Origin: Castor canadensis
Taxonomy: Eukaryota > Chordata > Mammalia > Rodentia > Castoridae
Length of the DNA: 64,000 nucleotides
Assembly: GCF_047511655.1 (NCBI RefSeq)
Contig: NC_133397.1
Coordinates: 130,284,308-130,348,307 of the forward strand
Reading direction: 5' to 3'
The position numbers and the translations under genes were made by a program. Shown piece after piece: positions 25,157 to 38,600 of this stretch. The notes under the pieces are model-generated. The model was given only the letters and a program-made list of their open reading frames with translations, made no database searches and was not told the DNA's origin. Positions within the stretch are counted from its first letter, which is position 1. Each line of letters opens with the position of its first letter.

Positions 25157-25852
25157 TTCCAAATTTCAGAGAAAAACGTAACTCGAAATTTAAAACCAAC
25201 TAAATTAGATGATTAAAGGTCTGCCAGGGTTTTATTGTGTTGCTCTGTATGTTATAAAATTTCTCCCATCTTTCCGTTTTTGCATTTGGAATAAACATTC
25301 ACTTAACTCACAATTCATTATCAAATGGTGTAATTTTCATGGAAACGTGTAATTCTCAAAGAACAGAAAATATTTATAAGTGTTAATCTGTGGTAACAAG
25401 AGGAACACCTGGAATTCACTCAGTAAGTTAGAGGATTATTTCATATCGGCTGCATTTCTTTGATAGAAATATTGCCTTATTCCGAAATTCCTAGATATAT
25501 GAACCCCAGGAAACACAGCTTACTCAAGGCAATTTCATCCAACATTCATTTCCTTGGTCAATGTACCCTGATGGCTAGAGAACAAATGATGTCAGATCTA
25601 CACGTGCCTGGGACTCCATGTAACCTCATTCCTGCCTTGCGTGTCTGCTATTTTCAAACCATGACATCGTGTGTTCAGGATGAGACCCTGAATTCATGAC
25701 AGTCGAAGCACCACACTGAGATGAAGAGAGGCCTATTCTGCTTAGTGAGTTCCAGACCCAAGTTGCACAAAGGCCTTGGACAATTCAAACCATGGGGCAT
25801 GGTAGTTTGCACAAGCAGTGTGTTTGGAATTCCCCAATCCTGATGAGCTCAG

Positions 25853-26400
25853 GTCAACCACGTTCTGTTGCTGTCCCTGTCTCCACTTTCCAAAGGCCAC
25901 ACTTGACTGAGAAAACTTCCACACAATGCATGGGCAATGTCCTCCAGCTTCTTCCATTGACTGGCTTGGCTGCTATAGCAACAGGCCAGGCAGGATTTGC
26001 CTATTGGCACTCCCAGTTCCTGGTGATGTGGGCCCAGTGTGACATCACATCTAAGTCTTCTCTGATTGGGCAGACTGCATAAGTACTCCCAGTATGGCCC
26101 CTCCCCCTCCACCACACAACAGAAACTTTCCTGCCTGTAACAGGCAAGATCTTCTGATCTGAAGATGGCTCATCTCCTCCAGGTTCCCTCCTTACCTTTT
26201 TAAGGTTCAACTGAGATGACATTCCTCTCCTGTTCATACAACTACCAGTCTAGAGGCTGCATTTTGGAGGATAGGAAGTTTTTCCATTGGTGAGTACAAA
26301 AACACCTCAAGCTCTTTTCAGTGCACTCAGCCAGGAAAAGCCAAATAATATTGAAAAAGGAAATTTCTCTCCCAGAACCACATCTCTGATCAAAGGGTGC
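25853..26400 (+). promoter_or_regulatory. Promoter-like module, unit 7
   Basis: The X-box-like GCTATAGCAACAGG is followed by TGACATCA at 26,040-26,047 and CTGATTGG at 26,062-26,069, 14 bp apart. The donor-like GTGAGT is at 26,290-26,295. The ZNF143-like site is disrupted. Confidence 0.42.
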
Positions 26401-27233
26401 ATATTCCCTTGTGTGGATGCAAAATATAGCACAGTGGAAATCAGGGTGTTGTAATTTCGGGCTTTTGTTTTCCTGACTTCATCAAAACACACATATTGTC
26501 TCTGGGGCTGGCAAGAACTTCAAAGTGACCAATGTATTCATTTTATATGGACCAAGTAATTAATGCACTTTGATCTGAGGCCTATAGAAAAGCACACAGG
26601 TATATGACATGAATGGTTAGTACTCCCTACTAAATATAATTGTTATCATCTCTCCTGTGAAAGGAAGTTTTCAGGAACACCAGAAATTGTGGAAAAGCAT
26701 GAAGCACTGGGAAAGGACATTCATTTCTGCAAAGACCCTCTGGGGTACAAAAGAGTACACATTTTCCTCATAGACCTGAACACACACCATCAGTGCAACT
26801 CAAGGTTGTGCCTGAAAGTGACTTCAAGGCTTGAACATACATTCTAAAAGTCAGTGAAGTCCAAATTGAACAAGAAAAATCACAAACACACCCATACACA
26901 CACACACACACATACACACACCCAAAGTGCTGATATACTTTTCGTTATCTAGTGAGCAAATTTCTTAACTTCCATCTACTGAATGACAACGTTGAACAGA
27001 CCAGAAGTCACTGAACCCCAGGACACCCTGGTGCACTCCATCAATTCCAACAATCCGAATGAGAGGTTTTCTTTGAAGCATTCTTATTCCTACCTAAACA
27101 GTGGATGTACTCAATGAGTGAGAAATAGCGAGTTCTCTACAAATTTTAATGAAGAGCCAAAAAATTAGTTCAGTATGACACTATGGGTATTACACACCTT
27201 CACACACTCGTATGCATACAGCAACATGCACAG

Positions 27234-27276
<43 letters not shown>

Positions 27277-27277
27277 C
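27234..27277. repeat. CA microsatellite
   Basis: A CA run with one A insertion in unit 7. Confidence 0.9.
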
Positions 27278-29783
27278 TCCTGTCCTAGAAGCATGAGGGG
27301 AGATAAGGTCAATAGCTGAAGTCCCAGGGTTCCGGGATGTGTGGACACTTTCATGTCTCAAAATAATCATCCAACTTAGAAAATACATAAAGTGACATCA
27401 TTTCCAACAATGTCCTTGGAAGGAAGGTTTACAACCACCTTTAGGCCAATGAAGAAATAAGCACTAATTCACCAGAGTCTATGTGTGAAGCCATCAATGT
27501 AATGGAAATCATTTGTAGCAAGCCAATGATGCACATGGATCCATGTCTCAAGATCTTCGAACATACACTGGACATATTCAATGAATTCTGTCCATTTCCT
27601 CACAGGAAAAGTTGTCACACTTGATCTTTGGAATAACAACGTTGAGCCATACCGAAATTAGTGACTTCCAGGAAGCATTGCTGACTTGCATTATTTGAAA
27701 CAGAGCATTTAACAGACACAGAAACAGGAAATATTTGGAAACCACACCAGAGGCCACACACACAAATACAACCACAGCGTGATTAGTTCCATGAACATTC
27801 AGCATTCTGGTGTCAGTGTATGTATGGGCTTTCATCTAGGTAAAGTTATTTTTACCAGCTCCAATTTTTAATGATCCTAAGGAATCTGGATTATTTGCCC
27901 TCTTTCACTGCTTCTAATTGGGAGAATGGTTAATTTTGGCCCATAGTACTACATACAGGAATCTGAACTGCATGGATAAAGTAACTTCTTTTATAAACAA
28001 TCTTAGTTGGTTGAAGTTCTGCCAGGAAAAATCAACTTATATTCTCCCCATGAATCATGGCTTCCTAAGGAAGAAACAATTATTTAGCTCACAACAGTGT
28101 ATTTAAAACTGGGAAATATTTAAAAATATATTGTACCTATTCTAAAACCACCTCAGTCATTAGGTTATAGTCTAGAAAATTTGTCCTACTGCTGCAATTG
28201 AGTGTATATTTCATAGGATACTTCCTTTCCTAGCATCATAGTTCAATGGGAGTAACACCTATTTGGTCTTAATGCTGAGGTAGGCTGAATTTCATAGAAA
28301 CATGTAACTCAGATACTACAACCCACTTGGGTAATATGTTGAATATTTGCCAACAGATTCAAATCATAAATCTCAGTACCTATGTCACAGGATACCTCCA
28401 CATCACTCCTGGTTTTGATTAGGAGAAAATTTCATGTTTATTCATAACTTCATTTTATGCTTTTCATTTTGAGAAACATTGCTTCCACCTCATAATTTCA
28501 CGTTATGGTGAGTTTCATAGAATTCAGTTACTCATGTTTAAAACTTAACAGCTTTAGAAGGTTTTCTCTCTGTTGTTCTATCAAGTCTTGTAATAGAGGG
28601 TACATTTCACCAGTTACTTCCCAGCTAGCACCACTTTTGAGTTTGAAAACACTCAGATCACATTTACCTCATAATGCTGTAGATACTCTTATCAGTTTAA
28701 TAGAAACATGAAATTCCCATTTAAATTCATGGCAATAGGAAGGTTGAATATTTGGCAGTTAGTTCAGCTAATAGTCTTCAGCAAGTCTTTCACAGAATTG
28801 CTCAACTTTTGTGACTGGTGTTTTTCAAGTAGAAATATTAATGTTAGTGCATGATGCTGTATTTATTATTCAGAATTTCCTTCAAATGTACTTCACATTT
28901 TATAATGAAATTAGTTTGAAGTTTGAATGTCTGACACTACCTTCAAGTTCTGGATTTTACTCTGCATTTCAAAGGATTACTCACCATCTATACCATTTTT
29001 GAAGGAAAAATTATCAATGGTCATTATTGCTCCTACTGATATATATTTGCATGTATATGTTGTATATATGTATATATATATGTATATTATTCCAATTTCA
29101 TAGAAAATGTAACTCAAATTTAAAACCAACTCATTCACATGATTAAAGGTCTGCTAGGAGTTTTTTGTCTTGCTCTGTATGTCATAGTATTTCTCCCATC
29201 TTTCCCCATTTTCATTTGGCATATACTTTCATTTAACTCAAAATTCAGTATCTAATGTTGTAATGGTCATAGAAATATATAATTCTACAAGAATAGAAAG
29301 TAGTTATATGTATTAATCTCTGGTAACAAGATAAACACCTGGAACTCCCTCAGTAAGTCAGAGGATTATTTCATTTTATCTGGATTTCTTTGATAGAAAT
29401 ATTGCCTTATGCCTAAATTCATAGAAATATGAACCCCAGGAAACACAGCTTGCTCAGGGCATTTTCATCCAACATTCATTTCCTTGGTCAATATACCGTG
29501 ATGGCTAGAGAACAAGTGATGCAGGATCAACAGGTGACTGGGACTCCATGTAACCTCATTCCTTCCTTCTGTGTCTGCTATAGTTAAACAGTGACATCAT
29601 GTCCTCAGAGTGAGACCCTGAATTCATGACAGCTGATGCACCACTGTGAGGTGAAGATAGTCCTGTTCTGCTTGGTGGGTTCCAGACCCAAGTTGCACAA
29701 AGGCCTGTGCACAATTGAAAATATGGGGCATGGTTCTTTGGGCTAGCAGTGTGCTTGGAATTCCCCAAATCTGATGAGCCTAG

Positions 29784-30129
29784 GTCAACCATGTTCTGTT
29801 GCTGTCCCTGCCTCGGTTTTCCCTAGGCCAAACTTTACTGAGAAAGCTTTCACACAAAGCAGTGGCACCTTCCTCCAGCTTCTTCCATTGAATGCTTTGG
29901 CAGCCATACCAACAGGCTAGGCAGGAGCTGCCTAGGGACACTCCCAGTACCAGGTGATGTTGATGCACTATGAAATCACAACCAAGACTTTTCTGATTTG
30001 TCAGACTGTGTAAGCATTCCCGCTATGGCCCCTCCCCCTCTACACACCAGCCACTTTTGTGCCAGTAAAAGGCAGGAGCTTCGGATCTGAAGATGGCTCA
30101 TCTCCTCCAGTTTTCCTCTTCATCTTTTC
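29784..30129 (+). promoter_or_regulatory. Promoter-like module, unit 8, 5' part (decayed)
   Basis: The motif cluster is degraded: the X-like site reads GCCATACCAAC, the CRE-like site ATGAAATCAC, and the inverted CCAAT box CTGATTTG. The module is cut at the retrocopy insertion and resumes at 31,651. There the donor-like GTGAGT (31,755-31,760) and ACTACATCTCCCA (31,843-31,855) are intact. Confidence 0.3.
30115..30129. repeat. Target-site duplication, 3' side of CNBP retrocopy
   Basis: The sequence CCTCTTCATCTTTTC directly abuts the T-rich (plus-strand) tail. It is identical to 31,651-31,665. Other units carry the related single-copy CCTCCTCACCTTTTC at this point, which shows the pre-insertion state. 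Confidence 0.93.
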
Positions 30130-30170
30130 TTTTCTTTTTTTTTTAGTCAAACTCCCCTTCCTCCTCCAGC

Positions 30171-30176
30171 TTTATT
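30171..30176 (-). promoter_or_regulatory. Polyadenylation signal AATAAA of the retrocopy
   Basis: TTTATT on the plus strand reads AATAAA on the minus strand. It lies about 27 nt before the start of the A tail, which is a normal spacing for a processed mRNA end. Confidence 0.85.
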
Positions 30177-31029
30177 GGAATAGTTTAAAATTACATTTTC
30201 GATTTTCTAGGACTTCAGTTGCTTTTTCCATCTGACTTTTAAAAACTGATTACAGCAAATGAAACACAGTTGTCTAAGTGATATAGTATACAAAAATAAC
30301 ATCTTGATTTCTGTGAAAATGCATTTCTCTGCAATTCCTGAATAGCTCCAAATTATGCTAACTCTGAGCATTGATGTTTACTCTGGGTTTTAGATTTAGT
30401 CTTTGAAAATATGTATTATAAACCTTTACCATCACCATCTGTATGTCCAGTATCAACGCTGCAATGAAGCTGCTCCTGTTTAGGCTTTCATCCTGATTTC
30501 TCTCACACAGCCATTAACACGTATATGTGTCTTTCATTTTGTTTACTCCCACTCAACTGTATGTTTATGAGGGCCTGATACAGATGTTACTTGATGTTAT
30601 TTAATAGCTACTGAGGTCAGACAATCCAAGGCCATCATTATGCTAAAATTAAAGTTATTTATGGAAGTTTATAGACACTTCCAGAATTGGTTTACCTCCT
30701 ACATTTGAACATATTCAAGAAACCCAAAACAGGCTTAATGGTCTGACTCAACTCTTCCCATTCATCAATTCCTATTCACCAGTGGCACGGAAAGGGGGTT
30801 CTTTAACAAAGCATTATACATAACACCTCTACCAAACTAAACATAAACTTTTTTTGTAGTTAAATGCAAAAAGTCGGTTTTTTTCCACCCCTTTCCTCCT
30901 TTTACACGGCAAGTAAATCTCACTGGCCTGGAAATAGCCTCTATCTGCCAACCTTTGGCCAGTGAAGAGGATTCAGAGAAAATAATACAACCATCAATCA
31001 GAAAAAGGAGGGGCAACAAAGGAAAATAA

Positions 31030-31581
<552 letters not shown>

Positions 31582-31650
31582 TTAGGCATCTGAGCGGCCC
31601 GCTGCGGTGGAGACTAGGACGTGGGCCCAGGAAAGGCGACTCACAAGGAA

Positions 31651-31665
31651 CCTCTTCATCTTTTC
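31651..31665. repeat. Target-site duplication, 5' side of CNBP retrocopy
   Basis: This is the second perfect copy of the 15-bp duplication. It is followed by AAGGTTCAACTCACATGAC, which is the normal continuation of the macrosatellite module. Confidence 0.93.
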
Positions 31666-34150
31666 AAGGTTCAACTCACATGACATTCCTCTCATGTTCC
31701 ATACAACTACCAATCTAGAAACTGCATTTTGGAGGAAAGGAAGTGTTTGTACTGGTGAGTACAAAAACACCTCAAGCCCTTTGCAGAGCACTCAGCCAGG
31801 AAAAGTCAAATAATATTGAAAGTGAGGAAATTTCTCTCCCAGACTACATCTCCCATAATTGGGTGCATATTCCCTTGTGTGGATGCAAAATATAGCACAC
31901 TGGAAATGAGGGGGTTGTAAGTCCAGGCTTTAGTTTTCCTAACTTCATGAAAACACACAAATTCTCTCAGGGGCTTGCAAGTGCATCAAAGTGACCAATG
32001 TATTCATTTTATATTGACCAAGAAATTAATTCACTTAGATCGGAGAACTATAGAGGAACACACAAGGTGCACTCCATGAATGCTTAGTACTCCCTACTCA
32101 GTGAAATTGTTATCATCTCTCCTGTGAACAGAAGCTTTCAGGAACATCAGAAATTATATGAAACCATGAAGCACTCGGAAAGGACATTCATTTCTGCAAA
32201 GATTCTCTGAGATACAAAAGAGTACACCTTTTCCTCATGGAACTGAACACACACAGTCAGTGCAACTCAAGGCTGTGCTTCAAAGTGAATTCAGGCTTGA
32301 ACATACATTCTAAAAATCAGTGAATTCCAAATTGAAAAAGAAAAATCATACACACACACACACACAAACACACACGTACCCACACACAAAGTGCTGATAT
32401 ACTGTTCATTATCTAGTGAGCAAATTTCTTAATTCCATCTACTGAATTACAAGGTTGAGCAGACAAGAAGTCAATGATCCCCAGGACACCCTGATGCACT
32501 CCATCAATTCCCACAATCCGAATGAGAGGTTTCCTTTCAAATATTTTTATGCATACATAAAGAGTGGATATACTCAATGATGGTGAAATAATGGGGACAC
32601 TAAGAATTTATATAAAGATCCAAGAAATGGGATCTCTATGACACTATGTGCATAACACAAAGTCATATGCAAATGCAAGCACACACACACACACAAACAC
32701 CCCTGTCCTAGGAAAATGAGGAGAGATAAGCGCAATACCAGAAATCCCGGGTTGCCTAAATGTGCAGACACATTCATGTCTCAAAATAATCATCCAACTT
32801 AGAAAAATACATGAAGTGACACCATTTCCAATAATATTCTTGGAAGGAAGGTATACTACCAACTTTAGGCCAATGAAAAAATAAGCACTTTTTCACCAGA
32901 GTCTATTTGTGAAGCCATCACCCTTATTGAAATAATTTGTAGCAAGCCAATGATGCACATAGATATATGTCTCAAGATATTTGAACATACACTGGAAATC
33001 TTGAACGAATACTGTACATTAACTCACCTGACAGGTTGTCACAGCTGTTCTTTGGAATAGCAATGTTGAGCCATACCGAAATTAATGACTTCTGGGAAGC
33101 ATTGCTGACTTGCATTATTTGGAACAGAGCATTTAACAAACACAGAAACAGGAAATATTTTGAAACCACACCAGCGGCCATACACACAAATACACCCACA
33201 GTGTGACTTAGCTCCATAAACATTCATTATTCTGGTGTCAGTGAATGTATGGGCTTTCATCTAAGTAAACCTCTTTTCAGTAGCCTCAATTTTTAATGAT
33301 CTTGAGGAAACTGGATAGTTTGCCATCTTTCACTGCTTGTCATTGGGAGAATGGTTAATTTTGACCAATAATACTACATAGAGGACTCTGAATTGCATAG
33401 ACATCTAGTACCATTTTTAATTTAAAAAAATGCTCATTTTTGCTCCTATTGAGACATACATACATACATATATATGTTTTATACATGTATGTATATATAT
33501 ATGTGTATATTATTCCAAATTTCATTGAAAAACATAACTCGAAATTTAAAACCAACTTAATGAGATGATTAAAGGTCTGCTAGGAGATTTTTGACTTGCT
33601 CTGTATGTCATAGCATTTCTCCCATCTTTTCTGGTTTTCATTTGGAATATGCATTCATTTAACTCACAATTCAGTATCTAGTGTTGTAATTATCATAGAA
33701 ATGTATAATTCTAAAAGAACAGACGTAGTTATATGTATTAATCTCTGGTAACAAGAAGAATGCCTGGAACTCCCTTATGCCTAAATTCATAGAAATATGA
33801 ATCCCAGGAAACACAGGTTGCTCAGAGCATTTTCGTCCAACATTCATTTCCTCAGTCAATGTACCTTGATGGCTAGAGAACAAGTGATGTCGGATCAACA
33901 GGTGAGTGGGACTCCATGTAACCTCATTCCTTCCTTCCATGTCTGCTATTATTAAACTGAGACATCATCTGTTCAAGGTGGGACCCTCAATTCATGAGAG
34001 CTGATGCACCACAGTGAGGTGGAAAGAGGCCTGTTTTGCTGGGTGAGTTCCAGACCCAAGTTGCACATGGCCTGTGGACAATTGAAACCATGGGGCATGG
34101 TTCCTTGGGCTAGTAGTGTGTTTGGAATTCCCCAATCCTGACGAGCTCAG

Positions 34151-34700
34151 GTAAACCATGTTCTGTTGCTGTCCCTGACTCCATTTTCCCCAGGCCAAAC
34201 TTAACTCAGATAGCTTCCACACAAAGCAAGGGCATCTTCCTCCAGCTTCTTCCATTGACTGGCTTGGTGGCCACAGCAACAGGTCAGGCAGGAGCTGCCT
34301 ATGGACACTCCCAGTTCCAAGTGATGTGGACGCACTGTGACATCACAACCCAGACGTTTCTGATTGGTCAGACTGTGTAAGCATTCCCGCTATGGCCCCT
34401 CCCCCTCTACACACCAGCCACTTTCATGCCAGTAAAAGGCAGGAGCTTCTGATCTGAAGATGGCTCATCTCCTCCAGTTTCCCTCCTCATTTTTTCAAGG
34501 TTCAACTGACATGATATTTCTCTCCTGTTCCATACAACTACCAATCTAGAAGCTGCATTTTGGAGGAAAGGAAATGTTTTATTGATGAGTACAAAAACAC
34601 CTCAAGCCCTTTGTAGTGCAATCAGCCAGGAAAAGTCAAATAATATTGAAAATGATGAAATTTCTCTCCCAGAACTACATCTCCCATCATTGGGTGCTTA
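34151..34700 (+). promoter_or_regulatory. Promoter-like module, unit 9
   Basis: The X-like CCACAGCAACAGG from about 34,271 is followed by TGACATCA at 34,338-34,345 and CTGATTGG at 34,360-34,367, 14 bp apart. ACTACATCTCCCA is at 34,674-34,686. The donor-like site is changed to ATGAGT. Confidence 0.42.
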
Positions 34701-37700
34701 TTCCTTTGTGTGGATGCAAAATATTGCATACTGGAAACGAGGGGGTTGTAAGTCCAGGCTTTTGTTTTCCTAACTTCATGAAAACACACAAATTCTCTCA
34801 GGGGCTGGCAAGTACATCCAAGTGACTAATGTATTCATTTCATGTTAACCAAGAAATTAATTTACTTAGATCCGAGAACTATTGAGGAAAACACAGGGTG
34901 CAGTCCATGAATGCTTAGTACTCCCTACTCAGTGAAATTGTTATCATCTCTCCTGTGAAGGGAAGATTTCAGGAACACCAGAAATTATATCAAACCATGA
35001 AGCACTCGGAAAGGACATTCATTTCCACAAAGAATCTCTGGGGTACAAAAGAGTACACCTTTTCCTCATGGAACTGAACACACACAGTCAGTGCAACTCA
35101 AGGCTGTGCTTCAAAGTGAATTCAGGCTTGAACATACATTCTAAAAATCAGTGAATTCCAAATTGAAAAAGAAAAATCATACACACACACACACACAAAC
35201 ACACATACCGACACACAAAGTGCTGATATATTGTTCATTATCTAGTGAGCAAATTTCTTAATTCCATCTTCTGAATTAGAACGTTGAACAGACCCGATGT
35301 CACTGAACACAGGATACTTTGGGGCACTCCATCAATTCCCACAATACGAATGAGAGCTATTCTTTCAAGGATACTTATGCATACTTAAAGAGTGGATATA
35401 TTCAATGAGTGTGAAATAGTGGGTATTCTAAGAATTTTTATAAAGAGCAAAGGAATTAGTTCACTGTGACACTATGCAAATTCCACACACTCGACTGCAT
35501 ACACAAACACTGACAAACACACAAACTCACACACCCCTGTCCTAGATACATGAGGAAAGAAAAGCGCAAGATCTGAAATCCTGGGTTGCCCGAATGTGCG
35601 GACACTTTCATGTCTCAAAAGAATCAACCAACTTAGAAAAATACTTGAAGTGACATCAAGTCACTTGGAAGGAATGTATACTACTACCTTTAGTCCATTG
35701 AAGAAATAAGCATAAGTTCACCAGAGTCTATGCGTCAAGCCATCATGGTAAGTGAAACCATTTGTAGCAAGCCAATGATGCACATGGATACATGTATCAA
35801 GATGTTTGAACATACACTGCACATATTCAATGAATGCTATACATTTCCTCACCTGACAGGTTGTCACAGCTGATCTTTGGAATTGCAACGTTGAGCCTTA
35901 CTGAAATGAGTGACTGTCTGGAAGCATTGCTGACTTGCATTATTTGGAACAGAGCATTTAACAGACACAGAAACAGGAAATATTTGAAACCATCCCAACG
36001 ACCACACACACAAATACACCCACAGCGTGACTTAGTTCCATGAATATTCAGTATTCTGGTGTCAGTGAATGTATGGGCTTTCATCTGAGTAAAGTTCTCC
36101 TTAGTAGCTCCAGTATTTAATGATCACCCAGAAACTGGATTGTTTGCCATCTTTCACTGCTTGTAATTGGGAGTATGGTTAATTTTAGCCCATAATACTA
36201 TGTACAGGACTCTAAATGTCATAGATAAAGAAACTTCTTTTATAAACAATCTTAGATGGTGGAAGTTCTGCCAGGAAAAATCAACTTATATTCTCCCCAT
36301 GTATCATAGGTTTCTAGAGAAGAAACAATAATTTAATTCACAACCTTGTATTTAAAACTGGGAAATACATAAGAAAATGTTGTACCCATTCTAAAACCAC
36401 CTCAGTCCTTACATTTAATATCTAGAAAATATGTCCTACTGCTGCAATTGAGTGTATTTTTCACAGGATACTTCCTTTCCTAGCATCATACTTCAATGGG
36501 AGTAACACTCATTTGGCCTTAATGCTGAGGAAGCATGAATTTCATAGAAACAGGTAATTCTGATACTAGAAACCACTTGGGTAATATGTTGAATATCTGG
36601 CAACAGGTTCAAATCATTGATCTCAGTACATATGTCACAGGATAACTTCTGATAACTCCTTGTTTTGATTAGGAGAATATTTAATATTTGTTCATATCTT
36701 CATTTTATGCTTTAATTCATAGAATTAAGTAAACCCCATTCTACTACCCACATCCTTTGACTGTTGATGTCAAATCAAGCCCTTCAATTCCCGCAATTCA
36801 TTGTGCATTTCTCTAGATTTTTCCCCACCTATCTCCATTTTTAATTTTGAGAAACATTGCTTTCAGTTCATAATTTCGCATTATCGTGAGTTTCATTGAA
36901 TTCAGTTACTCATGTTTAAAAAACAACAGCTTTAGAAGGTTTTCTCTCTGGTGTTCTATCAAGTCTTGGAATTGAGGGCATATTGCACCAGTTGCTTCCC
37001 AGCTAGCACCATTTTTAAGTTTGAAAAAATACAGATCACATTTACCTCATAATACTGTAGATATTCTAATGAGTTTAATAGAAACATTAATTTCCCATTT
37101 AAATTCATACTAATAGGAAGGTTGAATATTTGGCAGTTAGTTCAGCTAATAGGCTGCAGCAAGTCTTTCACAGGATTACTCCACTTCTTTGACCGGTATT
37201 TTCTGAATAGTAATACTAATGTTACCACATGATGCTGTGTTTATTATTCAGAATTTCCTACAAAAGCACTTCCCATTCTAAAATGAAATTAGTTTGAAGG
37301 TTGAATGTCTGACAGTACCTTCAAGTCCTGGATTTTACTCTGCATTTCAAAGGATTTTCTCCCATCTAGTGTCATTTTTAATTAAAAAAATGTTCATTTT
37401 TGCTCTTACTGAGACATACATACATACATATATATGTTGTATATATGTATATATATATATATGTATATTATTCCAAATTTCATAGAAAAACGTAAATCCA
37501 AATTTAAAACCAATAGCCAGATGATTAAAGGTCTGCTAGGAGTTTATTGTCTTGCTCATTATGTCATAATATATCTCCCATATTTCCCAGTTTTCATCTG
37601 GTAACAAGGTGAATGCCTGGAACTCACTCAATAAGTCACAGGATTATTTCATATCGGCTGGATTTCTTTGATTGAAATATTGCTTTATCCGAAATTCGTA

Positions 37701-38054
37701 GACATATTCGTAGACACACATTACTCAGGGCAATATTGTCCAACTTTCATTTCCTTGGTCAGTGTACCCTAAAGTCTAGAGAACAAGTGATGTCTGATCA
37801 ACAGGTGACTGGGACTCCATGTAACCTCATTCCTGCCTTGTGTGTCTGCAATTATCAAACTGTGACATACTGTGTTCAGGGTGAGACCCTGAACTCATGA
37901 TAGCTGATGCACCACAATGAGATGATGATAGGCCTGTTCTGCTTGGTGAGTTCCAGACCCAAGTTGCACAAAGGCCTGTGGACAATTCAAACCATGGGTC
38001 ATGGTAGTTTGGGCTAGCAGTGTGTTTGGAATTGCCTAATCCTGACGAGATCAG
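34151..38054. repeat. Macrosatellite unit 9
   Basis: This is a 3904-bp copy. It closely resembles unit 8 around the module and the first CA tract (about 35,180-35,216, with the same AAATCATACAC start), but it lacks the CNBP insertion. The second CA region is degenerate (about 35,500-35,535). The antisense-frame block is at 35,827-36,084 and the monomer block at about 36,455-37,830, with about 130 bp lost near 37,597 at a TCTGGTAAC repeat. The TA tract is at about 37,419-37,470. Confidence 0.9.
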
Positions 38055-38600
38055 GTCAGCTATGTTCTTTTGCTGTCCCTGTCTCTATTTTCCCCAGTCC
38101 ACACTTAATGAAGATAGCTTCCACACAAAGCAGGGGCACCTTCCGCCAGCTTCTTCCATTGACTGGCTTGGCTGTCATAGCAACAGGCCAGGCAGGAGCT
38201 GCCTATGGACACTCAAGCTCCTGGTGATATGCACCACAGTGACAAAACAAACATGTCTTTTATGATTGGTCAGACTGCATAAGCACTCCCGCTAAGGCCC
38301 CTCCCCCTCCACACAACAGCCACTTTGGTACCAGTAACATACAAGATCTTCTGTTCTGAAGATGGCTCACCTCCTCCAGTTTCCCTCCTCACCGTTTCAA
38401 GGTTCAACTGAGATGACATTCCTCTCCTGTTCCATACAACTACCAATCTAGATACTGCATTTTGGAGAATAGGAAGTGTTTCTACTAGTGAGTACAAAAA
38501 CACCTCAAGCCCTTTGCAGTTCAATCAGCAAGGAAAAGTGAAATAACATTGAAAGAGGAAATTTCTCTCCCAGAACTACATCTCCCATCATTTGCTGCAT
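38055..38600 (+). promoter_or_regulatory. Promoter-like module, unit 10
   Basis: GTCATAGCAACAGG and the inverted CCAAT sequence TGATTGGT (38,263-38,270) are intact. The CRE-like site is damaged (GTGACAAAAC). The donor-like GTGAGT is at 38,488-38,493 and ACTACATCTCCCA at 38,575-38,587. Confidence 0.4.

Larger units (their letters stand above)
21818..25852. repeat. Macrosatellite unit 6
   Basis: This is a 4035-bp copy. CA tracts lie at about 22,836-22,859 and 23,151-23,180. The antisense-frame block is at 23,374-23,749, where one small insertion repeats GCATTATTGCTTCCGGGA-type sequence. The monomer block is at about 24,115-25,620. The TA tract, about 25,086-25,156, is one of the longest in the window. 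Confidence 0.9.
25853..29783. repeat. Macrosatellite unit 7
   Basis: This is a 3931-bp copy. CA tracts lie at about 26,880-26,922 and 27,234-27,277. The antisense-frame block is at 27,578-27,835. The monomer block, about 28,200-29,560, has lost roughly 150 bp near 28,458, where ATGCTTT runs straight into TTTTGAGAAAC. The TA tract is at about 29,038-29,090. Confidence 0.89.
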
